DNA of 64,000 nt from Branchiostoma floridae. Its lineage: Eukaryota; Chordata; Leptocardii; Amphioxiformes; Branchiostomatidae. The notes under the pieces were generated by a model. It was not told where the DNA came from. It did no database searches and was given only the letters and a program-made list of their open reading frames with translations. Location: contig NC_049993.1 of NCBI RefSeq assembly GCF_000003815.2, positions 19,086,054 to 19,150,053 of the forward strand, in the 5' to 3' direction. Positions 32,704-39,519 of the stretch are shown here, piece after piece. Every line of letters begins with the position of its first letter. Positions within the stretch are counted from its first letter, which is position 1. Position numbers and translations under genes: made by a program.

Positions 32704-35700
32704 TGTTAATCCAACACAAGAATCAGATTCTGCTAAGTGCATTCAACTTGAAGTGCATACAACAGAACAGGAGGGACAGAAAGAATTGGGACATACAAAA
32801 ATTGAGAGTAACTAGTACAGTCTCATCTTCTGTGACACTTACAGCTTCTCATCAATGTCCAGTTAATGGTAATTCACAACACTGACAATGAGGTACATAA
32901 CACAACGTTCGAAAGAAGAAAAAGGCCGGGATTTCTTTGCGAACAAATACAGCATATTCTAATCCATCTTTGTAAAAGTCAAAGAACAGAAGATGAGGAA
33001 TAGCTTAGAAAGAAATGAAATATACGATAAATGGGGAGGAAACACACGAAAAGCACATCTTGAGTGACACTTACAGCCACGTGCTGAAGTCCGATCCAGA
33101 AATCCCCACCAGCACCAACCTCCTCGATCATGGCCACCAGGAAGTCCTGCAGGTCCTGTGACGTCACATCGGCAAGCCGGCCTCCGTCTGCTGCGCATGC
33201 GTGGCTAGCGTCGCTGTACGTCATGCTCACCGCGAACACGTTGTACCGGGTTCCGTTTCGGTCCGTGTACGGGCGGGGGCCTGGGGGAGACAAAGAAATA
33301 CTTAGAGCCTCTGATATAGGTGTTGTGGTCAGAAATTTTATTGGATACCACAAATTATCACATTAGAAAATGGGCCGCGTCATAATTAAGTTGCGTAAAG
33401 TTCTGGTAACTCACTTCACCCAGGTATCAAAATGAGTGCCTGACTTCGGTTGGGGAGGTAAAAAAAGTCTACTTTTACCCTTTGTCTGTACTGTGGTGTG
33501 TGTGGCACTGTTAATATAAGTTACTAACTTAAGTGCAGTGCCACATTGTCCTCGTCTGTCCGAAAGAAAAATAGAAAACAAAATAAAACGGGCCGACATA
33601 AGGGAGTCATGGAAAGATTCTGGGCGAGCTCGAAGGAGAAGAGGAAGATATTCTCACCGCCACTCAAACAATATTCGACAAGGCACACGTGCAAACTAAT
33701 GAAAAGTAATTTATTATATACAAAACTTACCAGTCTCGCAGATGAAGCCACGGTTTTCCCAGCAGTAATGGTCGTTCCACTTATTTCTCTCGCCGTCATC
33801 GACACGGGTTGCAGGGAAGTACTCGGCGCATTTCTCGTTTCCACCTATTATATTTTATCAAGCAAACATAAAATAAACAAATACAGACAACACGTACGAC
33901 ACCTAATCTGACCTGCTTTAATAAGAGGCTCTTGGAGTAAAAGAAATGACCAAAACGAACAGACACGGACTGTGAACGCTGAGCTTTTGGTCTACTGATG
34001 TTTTGTACCATGTATATGTTGATAGATTTTATAGGAATCGGTGAAAGGTGTATCTCTGTTATATTTCATCTGACTCTTACCTCTCTCATGACCTCAATGA
34101 AAAGCGGCCTGCAGGCCGATTTGAGCTCCCATGAATAAATACAAGTTGAAACAAATTACTGTGTAAAGTAAGAATTAAATATTCCACCTAAGTTACTCGG
34201 CTGCCCAGCGCCCCAGTCGGTATAATTCAGCTCTCCTCCATCCACGAAATTCCACGACCCGTCATTGCTGTCCAGTCCGAAGTAGAAGTGCTTGTCCGCG
34301 TTCGCGGTGTTCTTCAAGTCGACGAGGAAGGCGTTGGTGGTGTCGTCGCGAGGCATGGCCAGTGTGCCGCCGTCAGCTTGGCAGGTCACCGAAGCCTCAT
34401 CGAAGGTTTGCTCTTCGTCGTACGCGCGGTAGCACCGGTGATTGTGTGCGAGGTACGAGTAGCCATTGGGACACGCTAGGCCTGTAGTCAAACATAGATG
34501 ATAGCAACTTATAGTGCATGTGAGACACAAAATCTATGTGAATATATTTGCAAGTTCTTGCCCGAGGGCTAATTGCAACATGCAACATACAGAAAATATA
34601 GTAAACATACATAAAATGAAATACTTTGGTATAGATAACAATGGTGACAAGTGCAGACAAGTGACTATTCTATCAATGATATGGACTGCTGAGAGCTACA
34701 ATCTACGCATTTGGGTTTGATTTCTTTGCTGGAAGCAGTGGAAGACGAAGTGTCCCACTTTTTCTATGATGAGTGGGTGACGTTAACAGCGTTATAGTTT
34801 TGTTTTCGTCGGTAAGCGTTTGGAAATGTTTGTGTGCTTTGCATGCCTCTTCAAATAACTCATTTCTTTCCTAGGCATTACAGAGGTAGTTAGAAATAAA
34901 TGGTAGACACACCCAGACACGCACAATAATAAAATGTATTTCGTCTTCCACCGGTTTTGCAATACAGTGGTTACAGGTTCTTTCGCCATATATAGTAGAG
35001 TAGACTCATTCCTCAAGTTACTAACATCTTACGCATTGCAGTCGTCCCTCAGTAAGACATCTGGAGTTCATGTTTTGAACTTTTATTCAGCCTGTCGGCC
35101 AAACCGATTTCGCTATGCACAGCTTCTCCAGTGGCTAAAGGCTAAATTACAGAAGTACAATGCAGTTCGCACTTATAGATGATAGGTAGAATAATACAAA
35201 TACTACACGTGTATATGCCGAAAATATTTCATAAGTCTAACCTCTATCGACTAAGTACTACTAGTATATGATTGCATCATTTCGTGTTCACCATCATTCA
35301 CCACAAAACGGTACCAAACACGGTCAAATAGATCATTCATGAATAAAGACCTCTTTTGTACATATAATGAATGAATGAATGAAGACCTTTATTGCACATT
35401 TTTGCCACACCGGGCTAAGTACAGGTCACAACAAGACATGTTGAAAAGATACAGTTCACAGATACAACATGAGACTATTGCTGGATAAATTCAACTTCTC
35501 CTCGCTTATCTGTTATAGTGGAGATATATGCAAATTGTACATATACACACACTGTGATAAGTACAGGTCGCAACAAGAGAATAATTGACAGATACATTTT
35601 AATGTGCTGTGCATGAGTGAGAGGAGTAGACACACCCAGACACGCACAATTAATACAGCTACTCAACCAAACCTTCACTCGTGCCAGTCCGTACCCTAAA

Positions 35701-38450
35701 CCCGCGTACCTGTATCTCAGTACCTAAAATTTCTTAAAGGTGGGTTCACACATGCGTATATATTCAAGTCCGTTTGAGGTGCGTGTGAAGCTCTTAGTCT
35801 CTACCAGGCTCCACAGGTCGCGGGGAAAATAGTACAAATTGGACAAATATAGATACAAATTGGACAAATATAGATACATAACATGCCAGATGAGTTAGCT
35901 GACCGAGAAGTATGGTTAGCGACCCAGCTAACTCGTCTGACATGTTACCTGATTACGTTTGTCCAATTTCTATTATTTTTCCAACGGCCTGTGGGGCCTG
36001 GTGGAGGCAAATACTCCCATGCGCGCCTCATACGGACTTAAATATATACGCAGGTGTGACCCCACCTTTAGTTACACAGCTCTTAGTAACCCATTCAGTT
36101 AGGCAAGAAGTCACGGAGCCTACTCTTTTCAACGCCCCCAATTCACTGACGCGTAGCGCGATCACCATGCTTGTTAAAGGAAAGATATGTTTATGCAAAC
36201 GTGATGGTCTCGCATGGTGTAAACAGTTAATTGTGTTTATTTTCTTACTCTGGAATGTAGAACTATTGAAGAGAAGCGGCTTCAATAACAATGGATATAA
36301 AGGAATTTATGCCGGGAGGCTGGCACATGGTAAAGCTTACACAAGGGACATAAAAGAAGAAAAAATTATTGCGCAACGATCGTACACGGTACAATATATG
36401 GCAAAAAAAGAAGAAACAAACTTATCATCCTAATTACTAAAACAAGTATTAAACATAGTACATATGCAGATTATGAATATAGAATGAAATTTGACATCCT
36501 AATTTCTAGAACAATAAGAGCTAGATCATATATGTGACAATGGACAGTGCTTAATCATTGTTGTAAAAAGAGACTATTCAAATACTAGTGTTTGCTATTT
36601 GTAGACAGACTGGGTAAATTTGACTTCTTGTCTGGAAACTGAAGTAGACGAAAAGCCCCACTTTTTCTATAATTCGTGGGTTCTGGAAATTTAAGGCTTT
36701 TTGTTCGTCTGTGAATATGTTTACGAGAGCTTATCAGTTGAAAACGGTTTTCATAATCAGAGCTGCAGCGGAGAATATCCCACTGGTTTAGAGCTACTGT
36801 ACTCGATCGATCCATCCATCAATCAACGAACCATTCAATTAATCAATCAATCAGCAAATCAATCTAATAAGAATATCCTGTGTGTATCTGAGTGTGTGTG
36901 TGTGTGTGTATCTGAGTGTGCGTGTGTGTGTTTGTGCGTGCGCGCTGGTGGTGGGTAGCCACGGGAACACACGAAATTAAACGTTAGAAGGTAGAATTGC
37001 CAATTGTTCCGGCAAAGATTCTGATCAAGATCCGTTCTGGCGACAGAGAATGACCGCGATCAAACTCCGATCGGGATCTCGACATCAGAATCGCTGCTTC
37101 TACCAGGTCGGAATTATCTACCCTGACATGTACATGCAAACACCAAAATTTCCTACCGTTGACCAAGGGCAGGCAACTGAAGAACAGAAAAGCAAGAAGC
37201 AGGCCCCTCATCAGACTTGGTCTGTCATTGACGTTTTTGAACTCCGTAAGAATTGCTGTGCGTCCGACTGCTAGCATATCCTGGTACCGACCGAATTTGT
37301 GTTGCGCTTTACGGTTAACCAAATTTTATATCAACGCTCTGCTGCTTGTGCATTGGTTGGGACGTCGTCGACTCTTCAACGCCCAACTGTGGAACTCTGC
37401 GTCTCTTATACGAATGTCGGGCCAATGGGCCATGCACAATTTCTGCTTTTCTGATTCAAATCTGCATTATTATCCCGCAGCTGCCGTAGAATATTTGGTG
37501 ATCATATTTATGAAACATTGATGCAAGGCGTAGGAAGACACGGTACTATTTCTTGATAGACCGTCCCATAGTCATACAGCTAACGTTATAGGTAATACCC
37601 TCATGCAATGTGTTCAGTCAACTTTTGTTATGTTTGCCACAAAAGAAAACATTCTGTTTATGTCGACGTTTGTTTCGGATCCAATAAAAACTCAGAAAAA
37701 ATGGGAGCTATAACATGCTGTCCACTAGGGCTGGGTACCGGTACAGAAAATTCAGGTCCAGGTCCGGTTCAGGTCCAAAGGATCAGGTCCAGGTCCGGAC
37801 CTGAACCTGATTCAGTATGACTCATACCAATGGTCCATTTCACTAGACAGAAATCTGTCTGGTGGAGTATTAGACTTAAACTGGCGTTTTAAAACACTAC
37901 AACGCTAACTGCACCTGTACGATTGACTGTAAACCTTGGTAGAAATTACTATAAACTCTACTCTACTTCACTCTTGTCATTTTCTTCCAACTGCAAGCGC
38001 CAAAAACGTGTGAATGCCTGATAAAATGATATGTTAATTTTCTAATCGGTCCAACATCCGGTCCACCTATTTTTTTCAGGTCCGGTTTTTCTGGACCGGT
38101 CCAATAAGACAAACCGGTTTTGTACCGGTACGCTGTACCGATACCCAGCCCTACTGTCCACGTTTCCAGCTTTCTGATCGGCCGAAAATCTGCCTTTCAA
38201 GCGTACGGGGAGATACATTCAGCTCTACGAAAACCATACAGAAAATCACCTAGAATGGAGAAGTATTTGTCTTCCTAACATGGTCTGTCTAAAACATGAT
38301 TTACTATTATACGATGCATTTTTTGCATGCGGTTTACCGTTATTTTAAAAGTCAATTCTTACCTTGTCCGAGACCGATGGTGATGTAGGTATTTAGTATT
38401 TGACATGAAGATGCGATCACAACGATACAGAACAGACGCAAGGCGGACAT
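16875..38450 (-). CDS. Chimeric Cys-loop ligand-gated channel with lectin, discoidin, LDLa, Frizzled, kringle and sushi domains
   Basis: There are 24 coding exons (5' to 3' on the minus strand): 38363-38450, 34188-34481, 33731-33844, 33075-33280, 32375-32546, 31855-31890, 31186-31436, 30659-30842, 30061-30180, 29183-29447, 28360-28511, 27604-27825, 26706-26897, 26033-26154, 24776-24820, 23433-23542, 23065-23252, 22407-22501, 21198-21420, 19867-19999, 18997-19179, 18481-18581, 17636-17733, 16875-17069. All have consensus splice sites; their lengths sum to 3789 nt, exactly 1263 codons. Domain order: signal (1-29), C-type lectin (30-165), C-type lectin (166-291), discoidin (304-448), LDLa (449-488), Frizzled CRD (489-627), kringle (628-701), sushi (702-765), channel ligand-binding domain (766-952), M1-M4 (953-1262). 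Introns between ectodomain modules are all phase 1. The predicted product is a plasma-membrane, probably cation-selective receptor subunit with an adhesive head. I know of no such fusion. The main alternative is two adjacent genes, but no second signal exon was found. Confidence 0.8.
18225..18437. mobile_element. MITE with TACTCTCC ends and perfect 9-bp target duplication
   Basis: The inverted ends are TACTCTCCAAGCAGAGGTT / AACCTCTGATTGGAGAGTA. The 9-bp flank CGGCCAATA is duplicated exactly at 18216-18224 and 18438-18446. A deleted sister copy is at 32199-32339. Nine-base duplications are usual for Mutator-like elements. Confidence 0.85.
19256..19350 (+). mobile_element. tRNA-derived SINE head
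   Basis: The A-box-like TTGGCCGAACGG and B-box-like GGCTCGATCCC are followed by TTGTTTCTTTCTGTTCTACTC. The tail matches 9790-9885. It lies in an intron of the channel gene. Confidence 0.55.
20030..20110. repeat. AAC/AAT trinucleotide microsatellite
   Basis: An imperfect run of AAC then AAT units directly 5' of exon 20 of the channel gene (minus strand). No other content. Confidence 0.8.
20665..20933. mobile_element. Foldback MITE, TACCCTGGGAGCCAG ends
   Basis: Perfect 15-bp terminal inverted repeats TACCCTGGGAGCCAG / CTGGCTCCCAGGGTA. Inner arms pair through CTCCCCGG and AAAAGGGCAG. Non-coding, in intron 19 of the channel gene. Confidence 0.8.
21421..21725. repeat. GAAT/GAGT tetranucleotide microsatellite interrupted by an exon-edge copy
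   Basis: GAATGAATGG and GAGTGAGTGA runs begin immediately upstream (gene sense) of the exon 19 acceptor. A 35-bp copy of the exon edge with its acceptor lies inside the array at 21522-21566, so the array has expanded together with a piece of coding sequence. Confidence 0.85.
22078..22360. mobile_element. Inverted-terminal element related to Penelope-like ends
   Basis: About 64-bp inverted arms, AGTACAATACTAAACTTTCT on the left and its complement on the right; both contain GGATCAAATTTTCAACGACC. TTGGAA(A)GAAAGTTTAGCA also occurs at the Penelope-like end near 29550-29575, which suggests two such ends joined head to head. Confidence 0.55.
22407..26154 (-). CDS. Exons 14-18: Cys-loop receptor ligand-binding domain
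   Basis: Exons: 26033-26154, 24776-24820, 23433-23542, 23065-23252, 22407-22501. Seen in order: LEKDVLELYTASLAPE (first helix), VDEKK-like DEKKEQLVASVIINI, TWQDNRLTWDPKYY (loop D), LWTPTMTLKRNADPG (loop A region) and the Cys-loop C-DVDPFFFPADSME-C with exactly 13 residues between cysteines, then GEWIRKDR. The fold is complete at about 187 residues. The loop B tryptophan motif and the loop C vicinal cysteines of acetylcholine receptor alpha subunits are absent, so the agonist is unlikely to be read out in the standard way. Confidence 0.85.
22590..22740 (-). mobile_element. Penelope-like terminal fragment, second subfamily
   Basis: Minus strand: AGTGACGAAAGGTAGTGGAT, then GCTATCTGAAACGTCCGAC, again a TGANGA-stem-GAAAC arrangement. 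The sister sequence is at 26245-26410 (ACATCCAGCTAATAAGATATG). Confidence 0.45.
23690..24250 (+). mobile_element. Penelope-like element 3' fragment
   Basis: The frame at 23705-23780 reads PSLNRDGGRHTLPATYDPLI, matching SLNRDGGRH at 29614-30025. A terminal region follows. The minus strand at 24012 to 23981 has CTGAAGA, a stem, then GAAACG, the hammerhead-like motif. A LINE fragment interrupts it downstream. Confidence 0.6.
24300..24680 (+). mobile_element. LINE ORF2 C-terminal fragment with ATG-repeat tail
   Basis: An open frame, 24327-24662, ends in LPRREWVDLNRARCGVGRTK, CRCGHPTQTMGHITKDC and EANEKAVAWLQYWHGTI-stop. The CxC-x-H-x4-C knuckle and the WLNR-like block mark the end of a non-LTR retrotransposon ORF2. 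A GATGATGATG tail follows at once. Confidence 0.7.
24845..25345. repeat. Tandem duplication of about 235 bp
   Basis: Copies starting near 24848 and 25078 share GAAATAATTGAGTCAC, TTGGATAAACG and TTCTTGGAAACTAAAAGGGA, with moderate divergence. Lies in the intron between exons 14 and 15 of the channel gene. Confidence 0.65.
25592..25827. mobile_element. DNA transposon remnant with 9-bp target duplication
   Basis: The flanking TCCTTATAC is repeated exactly (25583-25591 and 25828-25836). The ends are CCCCTTTACAC and AGTGGAAAGGGC, imperfectly inverted. Confidence 0.6.
25837..26023. mobile_element. Foldback MITE abutting the exon 14 splice donor
   Basis: Arms AATCGCATCGGACGACGAGT and its complement flank a 40-bp core and remain paired through GAGGAGGCATGACC. 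The right end (26023) is only 9 bp from the first base of the exon 14 intron (donor GT at 26031-26032). Confidence 0.75.
26245..26410 (-). mobile_element. Penelope-like terminal fragment, second subfamily
   Basis: Shares TAAGACATCCAGCTAATAAG and TCAGACATTTCAGA with 22590-22740. The plus strand GACACAATCCGGTGTCTTTTG folds as the equivalent stem. Decayed. Confidence 0.45.
26706..26897 (-). CDS. Exon 13: sushi (CCP) domain
   Basis: GCLDMGPPNYGRRS, VGERVTFTCNEGYKL and GEVRCLDGGKWQSEKPSC give the four-cysteine CCP pattern with the conserved tryptophan. The donor at 26705 (GTGACG) was chosen; a second donor 6 bp further on (exon start 26700) keeps the same phase and would add two residues. Confidence 0.85.
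27440..27560 (-). mobile_element. LINE 3' UTR fragment, same family as 15882-16425
   Basis: Minus strand: ATATAACCAGCTGCTGCCGC and GCCAAAGGGCAGTTATCC followed by a GATACA tail. These match 16160-16425 but with one copy of the 56-bp unit. Confidence 0.65.
27604..27825 (-). CDS. Exon 12: kringle domain
   Basis: Six cysteines: CYHGSGINYRGTGSTT, CVEWS, NNYCRNPTGLERPFC, CDLIPC. The NYCRNP motif is diagnostic. A Frizzled CRD directly followed by a kringle is the ectodomain order of ROR receptor kinases. Single exon, phase 1 on both sides. Confidence 0.88.
28114..28213. other. Assembly gap (100 N)
   Basis: A run of exactly 100 N, probably a gap of arbitrary size, within the intron between the Frizzled and kringle exons. 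Exon phases match across it (G plus TT), so a missing exon is not required, but a symmetric extra exon cannot be excluded. Confidence 0.95.
28360..29447 (-). CDS. Exons 10-11: Frizzled-type cysteine-rich domain
   Basis: Exon 10 (29183-29447) holds CKPIPGHFNLGGRLAMLPNQ, FGEIQNSSVAELL and VIFPRC. Exon 11 (28360-28511) holds LLPCRSWCEEVLKAADDG, then LPRCELFPLP and CWNPE. The cysteine pattern matches Fz CRDs such as those of ROR, MuSK and SFRP proteins, which bind Wnt-type or lipid ligands. Confidence 0.8.
28976..29063 (-). pseudogene. Partial duplicate of the Frizzled exon 10
   Basis: It copies the last 80 bases of exon 10 (29183-29447), including GCACTTCCGGACGAAGAGCA, with several substitutions and one inserted base (GGGAAAGATGG against GGGAAGATGA) that breaks the frame. 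The donor dinucleotide is kept as GTGTGA. The 5' part of the exon and any acceptor are missing. Confidence 0.75.
29540..30025 (-). mobile_element. Penelope-like element: GIY-YIG endonuclease C-terminus and 3' end
   Basis: The minus strand from about 30025 to 29614 reads KGPCKETYIGETERALKTR, FLEHRR, DSEQDFLARGVKEAVHIRA and [10 protein letters not shown]. The YIGET-R-L--R--EH block followed by ARG.KEA..I.A..P.LN.D.GR is the GIY-YIG nuclease tail of Penelope-like elements. The reverse transcriptase is absent. Lies between the LDLa and Frizzled exons. Confidence 0.75.
30061..30180 (-). CDS. Exon 9: LDL-receptor class A domain
   Basis: Six cysteines in 40 residues, ending CDGRTECSDGSDEESC, give the calcium-coordinating acidic box of LDLa modules. 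It is a single exon with phase 1 on both sides. Confidence 0.9.
30492..30628. repeat. TG/GCGT microsatellite
   Basis: A run of GT and GCGT units just 3' of exon 8 of the channel gene. Its long open frame is only a Cys-Val translation of the repeat. Confidence 0.9.
30659..31436 (-). CDS. Exons 7-8: discoidin (F5/8 type C-like) domain
   Basis: Exon 7 (31186-31436) reads VHSGVTYDATKALDGDTVTY, WNPQGIDNNRYIVLDL and SVAVNNYGDTGHDIAAFTLQ. Exon 8 (30659-30842) reads ATARYWRFVITRTHSG and WLAELNFKGI. The KALDGD.TYW and YWRFVI motifs are typical of the discoidin jelly-roll, which binds glycans, lipids or matrix proteins. Confidence 0.8.
31538..31787. mobile_element. MITE with TAAGGTGGACTCTCACTG ends
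   Basis: The terminal inverted repeats TAAGGTGGACTCTCACTG / CAGTGAGAGTCCACCTTA are perfect over 18 bp, and CACCGGTGCGGCACTG is repeated inside in inverse. Non-coding, in intron 6 of the channel gene. Confidence 0.85.
31855..31890 (-). CDS. Exon 6: 36-bp linker micro-exon
   Basis: It encodes PGEESACGPPE between the second lectin domain and the discoidin domain, with one cysteine. Both ends are phase 1 with good AG and GTAATG splice sites. Confidence 0.65.
32199..32339. mobile_element. Internally deleted MITE, sister of 18225-18437
   Basis: Ends TACTCTCCAAGCAGAGGT / CCTCTGCTTGGAGAGTA. The 9-bp flank ATTACACCA is duplicated exactly on both sides (32190-32198 and 32340-32348). Confidence 0.85.
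32375..33280 (-). CDS. Exons 4-5: second C-type lectin domain
   Basis: Exon 4 (33075-33280) has SDASHACAADGGRLADV and FWIGLQHVA. Exon 5 (32375-32546) has GWTWSDGT, FSNWAAGEPDSADQACGRL and GEQQSFICQI. The split is phase 0 in the middle of the fold. The sugar motif is EPD and the WND motif is reduced to KWDG, so ligand type cannot be predicted. Confidence 0.85.
32646..32702. repeat. CT and GT dinucleotide microsatellite
   Basis: A TCTC run followed by an uninterrupted GT run of about 16 units, between lectin exons 4 and 5. Confidence 0.9.
33412..33590 (+). mobile_element. SINE, 5'-truncated, without tRNA head
   Basis: Body ACCCAGGTATCAAAATGAGT, TGACTTCGGTTGGGGAGGTA and ATTGTCCTCGTCTGTCC match 12640-12790. 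Short A-rich tail. Confidence 0.7.
33731..34481 (-). CDS. Exons 2-3: first C-type lectin domain
   Basis: Exon 2 (34188-34481) begins LACPNGYSYLAHNHRCYRAY and contains VTCQADGGTLAMPRD, then YFGLDSNDGSWNFVDG. Exon 3 (33731-33844) carries CAEYF and KWNDHYCWENRGFICE. This is a complete CTLD with a WND calcium-ligand motif. The EPN/QPD position reads QPS, so classical calcium-dependent sugar binding is uncertain. Confidence 0.85.
34541..34800 (-). mobile_element. LINE 3' UTR remnant
   Basis: Starts (plus strand) ATATTTGCAAGTTCTTGCCCG. The block with GGAAG..GTGGAAGACGAAGTGTC and CCCACTTTTTCTATGATGAG recurs at 36590-36720. Coding part absent. Confidence 0.5.
35375..35560 (-). mobile_element. LINE 3' end (GGGCTAAGTACAGG family)
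   Basis: TTTATTGCACATTTTTGCC and ACCGGGCTAAGTACAGGTC preceded by a GAAT simple repeat, the same 3' end as at 7199 and, inverted, at 8157. Confidence 0.65.
35736..36069. mobile_element. Foldback MITE in intron 1 of the channel gene
   Basis: Arms AAAGGTGGGTTCACACATGC and GTGTGACCCCACCTTT. Pairing continues through GTATATATT.AAGTCCGT, CCACAGG and AATTGGACAAA, to GAGTTAGCTG near the centre. The 173-codon open frame over its right arm is not a gene. Confidence 0.75.
36590..36720 (-). mobile_element. LINE 3' UTR remnant
   Basis: Shares CCCACTTTTTCTATAATTCG and TTTGTTCGTCTGTGAA-type words with 34700-34830. Confidence 0.4.
36880..36945. repeat. GT-rich microsatellite
   Basis: Two runs of GTGTGT separated by ATCTGAGTGT in intron 1 of the channel gene. 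Confidence 0.85.
37726..38153. mobile_element. hAT-type MITE, reference copy
   Basis: Ends TAGGGCTGGGTACCGGTAC and, inverted, GTACCGATACCCAGCCCTA. The target site CTGTCCAC is duplicated exactly (37718-37725, 38154-38161), the 8-bp signature of hAT transposition. The interior is full of GGTCCGG and GGTCCAG words. Relatives: 16477-16877, 50155-50576, 55590-56013. Confidence 0.88.
38363..38450 (-). CDS. Exon 1 of the chimeric channel: signal peptide
   Basis: The ATG at 38450 opens MSALRLFCIVVIASSCQ and ILNTYITIGLGQ, hydrophobic and signal-like. The exon ends with one base of a glycine codon at a GTAAG donor, which matches the two-base start of exon 2. It is separated from exon 2 by a 3.9-kb intron full of repeats, so its assignment rests on phase and signal character only. 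Confidence 0.65.
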
Positions 38451-39317
38451 TGTCCTGGGCTTCCTTCCGTTTGAATTACTCCAGTAGAAATATGTAAAAG
38501 AGCACAACACACCCTCCCCGACGGAGGGGAGGCACCGCTTGTCTGACTGTTCACTTCTGAAGTATGGCTGTTCCGACTGTTCACTTCTCAAGCGTGCCTA
38601 TATCGACTGTTTACACACAAAAAAAGTTCTAAAAGACAAAAAAAAGTCGTAATTAGCTTCTGTCCGATTGAATCTAACTGAAGCCGATCGTCGTGCGACC
38701 AACAGTTTTCTAAAAAAAAAACGTCACCACCACTGTCTCAGGTACATCTACGGGGCAGCTCAGATATCACTGATGATGACTGCAAGACTTCTATTGTGTA
38801 TACCACTTGTATGATGTGTATAATATAGACATGTATCATGGGATGAAACCATTGCAACAATGGGTAAGAAACATGTCCAAAATAGACGAGAACAGAGACA
38901 CAGTGACAATGCCGCAACTTTATGCTTATTACTATTTGTACTACAAAATAGGTATTTTGCATAAACCCATGTGCGGCACGAGTTTACGCACACAATGCAC
39001 CCCGTCCGTTTACTTCGAAATTGCCGTCACACCAGACCTCCCCGCGTTGTTGCAAAAATAAAGTGGCCCAACTGTTGCTTTGAGTCAAGAGTTGGCAAAC
39101 AAACGGACAAAAGGAACAGTGGTTACCTAGCAACGGGAACCTGTTTCCTTGAACGTCTCCTTTTACATGTATTCTTTCTTGCAACTACTTGTTAAGTGAC
39201 TGCAATCGAGAAATTATGAAATAAAAATGTACAATTTATCAATATTGTTACCTGTTACTTCGTTAACACGTTTTTCGTACACCTTACTCGCCTGTACGTA
39301 AATATAACATAGACTAT

Positions 39318-39519
39318 CATAATTCCACCAGGTGTCATTATACCGCCACCTACAAAAACGTTAGTATAGACGTCTTCCCAAGATTGTCTTGAACACCGAA
39401 TGTTAAATATCTTAAATGTAAAACAATTCAGATATTTAGGTGTTGAAAACAATATTGAGAAGGCCTCTATAACAACGTTTTTTGAGGTGGCGGTATAATG
39501 ACACCTGGTAGAATTATGA
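39318..39519. mobile_element. Foldback MITE
   Basis: Inverted arms TCATAATTCCACCAGGTGTC (left) and GACACCTGGTAGAATTATGA (right), extending through ATTATACCGCCACCT on both sides. Confidence 0.8.

Noticed and set aside
35912-36433. 173-codon plus-strand open frame
   Set aside because: Its first half lies in the right arm of a palindromic MITE and the rest has no family similarity or codon signature.
22407-38450. Two-gene model: a lectin/kringle secreted protein followed by a separate channel gene
   Set aside because: All phases match across the sushi-to-channel junction, no stop or poly(A) signal follows the sushi exon in frame, and no second signal-peptide exon was found between 26155 and 26705. 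It remains the main alternative.
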